A stretch of DNA of 10,196 nt from Thermoplasmatota archaeon (GTDB taxonomy: Archaea; Thermoplasmatota; Penumbrarchaeia; Penumbrarchaeales; Penumbrarchaeaceae). The position numbers and the translations under genes were made by a program. Location of the stretch: assembly GCA_016929175.1 (NCBI GenBank), contig JAFGJI010000205.1, positions 1-10,196 on the forward strand. Direction: 5' to 3'. The notes beneath the pieces were generated by a model. That model did no database searches. It worked only from the letters and a program-made list of their open reading frames with translations, and was not told the origin of the DNA. Shown piece by piece: positions 6,763-10,196 of this stretch (the stretch's first letter is position 1; every line of letters begins with the position of its first letter).

Positions 6763-9700
6763 TCATTTCTTTGGGGGAAGGGCCTTCCCCCCATCTTTCT
6801 GACCCTTCAGCTCTTTCCTTCCTTTTCTTCCGTCAGGGATCTGCTTCCTGGGAGTTTCAACGATCTCCGCCCTCTCGTCCCTCTCTCTCTTGTCCAGCCT
6901 ATAATAGGCATAACCCATGGCTGCTATTATGATAAGCAGCAGTATCACGAACACGACCATGAGGATCTGAACGTTGGAATTATCTTGTTCATCATCATCC
7001 TGCGGTGAGGAATAGATATCTCTGGGATCCACAACCTGGATCGTCAGGGGCAGGGTATAGGAGCTGATCCCGTCCAATGAGATTATCGTTATGTTGAGGG
7101 AGAACATTCCCACCTTAGCGTCCTTTGCCGCATCAACATGGAGCGTCGTGTTCACGGAAGATCCCTGAGCGACCTCGATCTGGCTGGTTCCCAGCGTTAT
7201 CTCGAGGTCCGGCCTCTCCAATGCCTCACCATCGGCCCTGATCTTGATGTTGTCGAAGGTGAAGCCGCGGTTGGAGACCGTGACATTTATCGTAACACCG
7301 TTATCCTGATAGACAACGACCAGTGTCCTCTGGAGCTTGAGGACGGGGTTATAGACCCCTATAGACATGGTGAAGTGGGATATCGGTGCGAAATCCTTCC
7401 CGTCGGAGGAAAGTATATCGATGTAATAGGTCCCCTCCTGCAGAGGCGACCTCACGGGATACCTGGTATCCGTGAAGACAGAGGTCCATGGGAGCACCTC
7501 TGATCCTCCGTAGTATCTTCCCATCCGGATGAAATAATAGACCTGGTCTCCGTCAGGGTCCTCCGCTGGCGTCCAGCTGATGATCGGGGTCCTGTCGCTC
7601 GTTGCCTTGGGTTCGATGTCAGCGACGGGATCCGGGGGATAGTTCGCATCGGTCGATATCAGAAGTGTCGAGTTCGTTGCTGGCCCCTCGAGTCCATTGG
7701 CCACGGGGACCAGTTCGACCAAATAGATATGGCCCGGTATGAAAAGCTGGTCGATATCGGGGTCCCAGTAAGTGTCTCCGGGAGTTACCTCCTCGTCAGT
7801 TACCAGGGATCTGGACTCGGACTGGTCATATATGGATATCGTGTAGGTCACGAGGTCGCCGTCCGGATCGAACGAGGGGGACCAGGTGATATGGGGCCTC
7901 ACGGACCCGGAGACCTTGGGCTGGATCGAGGATATCTTCGAAGGGGGCCGGTCACCGACCTCTTCCTTCTCTTCCCGAATGATGATCTGCACGTTCGAGG
8001 AGAGCCCGTTGTTACCAAGGAGGTCTCCGGCCCTGACCCTCACGAAATTATAGAAACCGAAGGATAAGGATACGTTGAACTTGACCTCGACCGCATCCTC
8101 GACCAATTCGTAGCTCCCCTTGAAGCTGGAGAGGTTCTGCCAGGGAAGGAAATTATCCACCCCGTCAAGGGAATAGGAAATGGATATATTGTTCGGGTCG
8201 ACCCCGACACCTCCGTCGGTGATCGTCACCGTGAAAGGAACCTGAGTATCCTCGAAAAGGGCTCCCGACCGGGGAGAGGTTATCAGAACGGAAGGCCCGG
8301 TGGCATCGACCCATATCTTGTAGTTCTCGCTGATCGAATATTCCTCACCATCGCCTCCGTTCCCGAGCATATCCTTCGCCCTGAACCGGATGAGGTTCCC
8401 GCTTCCCTCCAGGAAAGTGACGTTCACAGCGTATATCGCGGTAAGGTTGTCGACAGGGTACACGTTGCCTTTTCTCTGCCAGGTGTCCCATTCGCCCTTC
8501 TCCTCCTGATAGGACTGGTAGAACAGCGACCATGGGTCCACACCGGACAGGTCATCCTTCACCATGACCTGGAAAGGAACGATGTTACGGTCTATCCATT
8601 CTCCCTGCACGGGTTTCAGAAGCTCGAAGGAGGGTCCTTTCTCGTCGATCTTCGGAAGGTTCTCCACCTGCGTCTGGACGATGGATCTGTTCCCCGTTGA
8701 TGCCTGTGCCTCGAAATAGTAGAAGAGGTCGAGCAGACGCTCTATCTGGACCGACAGTATGTAGGTCTCGCCATTGCGATAATCGAAATCCGGGGCAGGG
8801 CTCTTGCGCAGGGTCATATTGAATGGTGAGCCTGGATAAGGGAAGAGTGATCCTCCAAGGGTCCTGTAGAACAGGTAGAGCTTCGGGAAACCTTCATCCG
8901 GCGGGTCGTTCTCGATGTCGAAATAGGAGACCTTGAAATGGAATGTATCCCCAACATTGCCTATCCGGGGTTCCACCGTGCCGCCCTCCAGCCGCGGGCC
9001 GAAGCCGGTTTCTCCTGATTGTGTGGTCCTGGTGAAATAAATGTCGGTCTGTCCTTCCCTCCGGTTATCTCTCCAGACGAAGTACCCGGCCCCGCCATCC
9101 ACCACCGATATCGCGGGACTGTCCTGCACGGAGCCTTGTACAGGCTCGTTGACTGTATACACCCTGTCATTGGTTCCGTTGGAATACACCCTTGTCATCA
9201 TGATATCGGACCTGTAGTCCGAGATCCCGGGAGAGGATGTCCATGCTATCGTCATATTGCCCTCGGTGTCCATGGTTATGCACGGCTCGAACTGATGTCC
9301 CGAGGTCTCGTTGGGATGAACACAACGGTCCAGTGAGAATGTTGCCCCCTGATCTTTCGAAACGGCGATATAGATATCCGCAGATGTCGACCTGGGGTCC
9401 TTCCACACGATATAGACCTCATCCCCATCCGCCACGATGTCCGGTTCTCCCTGGTCCGAACCTGTGGGGTCCCTGCTTATCCTTACGGACTGATCGTAGT
9501 GGCTGCCCCCGTCGAACGACGTTGCCATGTAGATGTCGTCGTCCCATACCCTGTCGTCGACCCATGTGGCGTGAAGACGGGTACTGTTTGGAAAGGCGAC
9601 CCTAGGCTGGATGCATCTGTAGATCGTCGAAACGTCGGATATCCTCACGGCCGCATCGAACCCGGAACCACTGTTGATCGACCCGTATATCTGCGGATAT

Positions 9701-10196
9701 CCGATCCGATCCCTGGTGTCCTCCCAGACCACAGCGATATCATCGTCCGGTGAGAGATCGATATCGGGGGTGGATTGCACACCCGTGAAATGATCGCTCA
9801 CCTTGATGTTCGTGGAATAGGAGGAGCCATGGTCCTCGGACCTGGCATAGAATACCATTGCCCTGCCCTCGCGCTCATCGCTCCATACCACATGAACGAC
9901 ACCGGTCGAGTCCACAACGGCTCTGGGATAGAGCTGGTTGGTGAGGTCGTCCGTGAAGGTCGCTGTCCTTAGAGTATCATCGACCCGAACCTCCTGACCG
10001 AAGGTCAGTCCGCCGTCGTGAGATGCTCTCGAATAGATATCCCAGTTGCCAGCCCTCTCATCCTGCCAGAAGATATAAACATCATTTCCATCTGCAACGA
10101 TAGACGGAGATGCCTGGGCACTCATGCCAGTATCCTGGTTGATGATCCTATCCCTTTCGAAAGCTATAGAGCCTCCCACTTCATTGCTGTCAAGGA
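6763..10196 (-). CDS. Large membrane-anchored surface protein with beta-propeller, Ig-like and Fn3-like repeats (5' partial)
   Basis: The frame is open to the window edge (codons for LDSNE precede the GTG at 10179), so the true N-terminus and any signal peptide lie outside. Residues are numbered from that GTG, 1138 in view. Seven propeller-like repeats occupy 25-387. A beta domain covers about 400-510. Two tandem Ig-like units start at GPS515 and GPS628 and share R-x-R-A-x-D-x-LGN. Two Fn3-like units start near 745 and 848, each with W-[ST]-P...DPDGD. A further beta domain with VTVSNRGF lies at about 944-1050. A single TM helix at about 1071-1092 is followed by a Lys/Arg-rich cytoplasmic tail. 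Fifteen N-x-[ST] sequons are scattered over 198-1031 and none lies after the TM helix, fitting an N-glycosylated outer domain. The propeller has Asp-box motifs, but I see no sialidase FRIP motif, so no enzyme activity is assigned. Adhesion, polymer binding or S-layer-associated roles are possible. It converges on the synthetase gene with a three-base gap. Confidence 0.88.
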   Translation of the reverse strand, partial: LDSNEVGGSIAFERDRIINQDTGMSAQASPSIVADGNDVYIFWQDERAGNWDIYSRASHDGGLTFGQEVRVDDTLRTATFTDDLTNQLYPRAVVDSTGVVHVVWSDEREGRAMVFYARSEDHGSSYSTNIKVSDHFTGVQSTPDIDLSPDDDIAVVWEDTRDRIGYPQIYGSINSGSGFDAAVRISDVSTIYRCIQPRVAFPNSTRLHATWVDDRVWDDDIYMATSFDGGSHYDQSVRISRDPTGSDQGEPDIVADGDEVYIVWKDPRSTSADIYIAVSKDQGATFSLDRCVHPNETSGHQFEPCITMDTEGNMTIAWTSSPGISDYRSDIMMTRVYSNGTNDRVYTVNEPVQGSVQDSPAISVVDGGAGYFVWRDNRREGQTDIYFTRTTQSGETGFGPRLEGGTVEPRIGNVGDTFHFKVSYFDIENDPPDEGFPKLYLFYRTLGGSLFPYPGSPFNMTLRKSPAPDFDYRNGETYILSVQIERLLDLFYYFEAQASTGNRSIVQTQVENLPKIDEKGPSFELLKPVQGEWIDRNIVPFQVMVKDDLSGVDPWSLFYQSYQEEKGEWDTWQRKGNVYPVDNLTAIYAVNVTFLEGSGNLIRFRAKDMLGNGGDGEEYSISENYKIWVDATGPSVLITSPRSGALFEDTQVPFTVTITDGGVGVDPNNISISYSLDGVDNFLPWQNLSSFKGSYELVEDAVEVKFNVSLSFGFYNFVRVRAGDLLGNNGLSSNVQIIIREEKEEVGDRPPSKISSIQPKVSGSVRPHITWSPSFDPDGDLVTYTISIYDQSESRSLVTDEEVTPGDTYWDPDIDQLFIPGHIYLVELVPVANGLEGPATNSTLLISTDANYPPDPVADIEPKATSDRTPIISWTPAEDPDGDQVYYFIRMGRYYGGSEVLPWTSVFTDTRYPVRSPLQEGTYYIDILSSDGKDFAPISHFTMSIGVYNPVLKLQRTLVVVYQDNGVTINVTVSNRGFTFDNIKIRADGEALERPDLEITLGTSQIEVAQGSSVNTTLHVDAAKDAKVGMFSLNITIISLDGISSYTLPLTIQVVDPRDIYSSPQDDDEQDNSNVQILMVVFVILLLIIIAAMGYAYYRLDKRERDERAEIVETPRKQIPDGRKGRKELKGQKDGGKALPPKK
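6773..6831 (+). terminator. Candidate terminator: GC hairpin plus pyrimidine tract after the synthetase gene
   Basis: Thirteen bases after the synthetase stop there is an inverted repeat, GGGGGAAG (6773-6780) and CTTCCCCC (6784-6791), able to form an 8-pair stem with a 3-base loop in RNA. It is followed by a 21-base all-pyrimidine run at 6811-6831, of the kind at which archaeal polymerase can terminate on U-rich RNA. Both lie inside the last codons of the convergent surface protein gene, whose Gly/Lys/Pro-rich tail could produce them by coding alone. Confidence 0.3.
9019..10107 (-). repeat. Seven Asp-box/VWxDxR protein repeats (beta-propeller region)
   Basis: Within the surface protein, seven units of about 45-55 residues begin near residues 25, 84, 137, 191, 245, 298 and 354 (numbered from the GTG at 10179). 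Each opens with a P-x-[IV] strand, continues with a [VI]xW-x-[DE] strand (for example IFWQDER, VVWSDER, VVWEDTR, IVWKDPR, FVWRDNR) and then a DIY-type strand. Four have a clear Asp-box of the S-x-D-x-G-x-x-[FY] type: SHDGGLTF, SEDHGSSY, SFDGGSHY and SKDQGATF. The sixth unit has lost the D-x-R signature. Seven units suggest one seven-bladed propeller, though more blades could lie beyond the window edge. The repeats are diverged at the DNA level. Confidence 0.75.

Noticed and set aside
9019..10107. Sialidase or other glycoside hydrolase based on the Asp-box repeats
   Set aside because: Asp-boxes are structural and occur in many non-enzymatic propellers. No FRIP-type arginine motif or catalytic set is visible in the available part.

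Overview
The window looks like a piece of chromosome from a euryarchaeon, most likely of the Thermoplasmatota type. No rRNA or tRNA is present to prove it. The reasons are archaeal TATA-like elements rather than bacterial -35/-10 boxes, ribosome binding sites matching the archaeal 16S tail (GGAGG, GGTGAT), heavy use of AGG/AGA and ATA codons, an acyl-CoA synthetase that strongly resembles the Methanosarcina medium-chain enzyme, and a large surface protein rich in N-glycosylation sequons with a C-terminal membrane anchor. I see no mobile element, CRISPR array, integrase or RNA gene.

Layout. (1) Positions 1-110 hold a TATA-like element and a short leader. (2) 111-2870 (+) encodes a two-repeat RND/MMPL-type transporter. 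(3) After a 113-base gap, 2984-3514 (+) encodes a small cysteine-rich protein of the DUF6125 type. One base later, 3516-4973 (+) encodes an HpaB/4-hydroxybutyryl-CoA-dehydratase-fold flavoprotein. The one-base spacing and strong ribosome binding site suggest these two are co-transcribed and translationally coupled. (4) 4974-5109 is an intergenic region with a TATA element inside nested inverted repeats that look like an operator. (5) 5110-6759 (+) encodes a medium-chain/branched or aromatic acid acyl-CoA synthetase. (6) Convergent to it, with only three bases between stop codons, 6763-10196 (-) encodes a very large surface protein: seven beta-propeller-like repeats, two Ig-like repeats, two Fn3-like repeats, a further beta domain, one transmembrane helix and a basic cytoplasmic tail. 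Its N-terminus lies beyond the window.

How they may work together. The synthetase would activate a carboxylic acid to its CoA thioester. The flavoprotein belongs to a superfamily that acts on hydroxyacyl-CoA or phenolic substrates, so a short CoA-thioester pathway is plausible, with the DUF6125 protein as an accessory of unknown role. This is inference from proximity. The most interesting point is that the flavoprotein keeps the family fold motifs and three cysteines, but nearly every residue known to matter for 4-hydroxybutyryl-CoA dehydratase chemistry is replaced. It should not be annotated as that enzyme, and it may catalyse something undescribed. The transporter and the surface protein belong to the cell envelope and have no evident link to the pathway.
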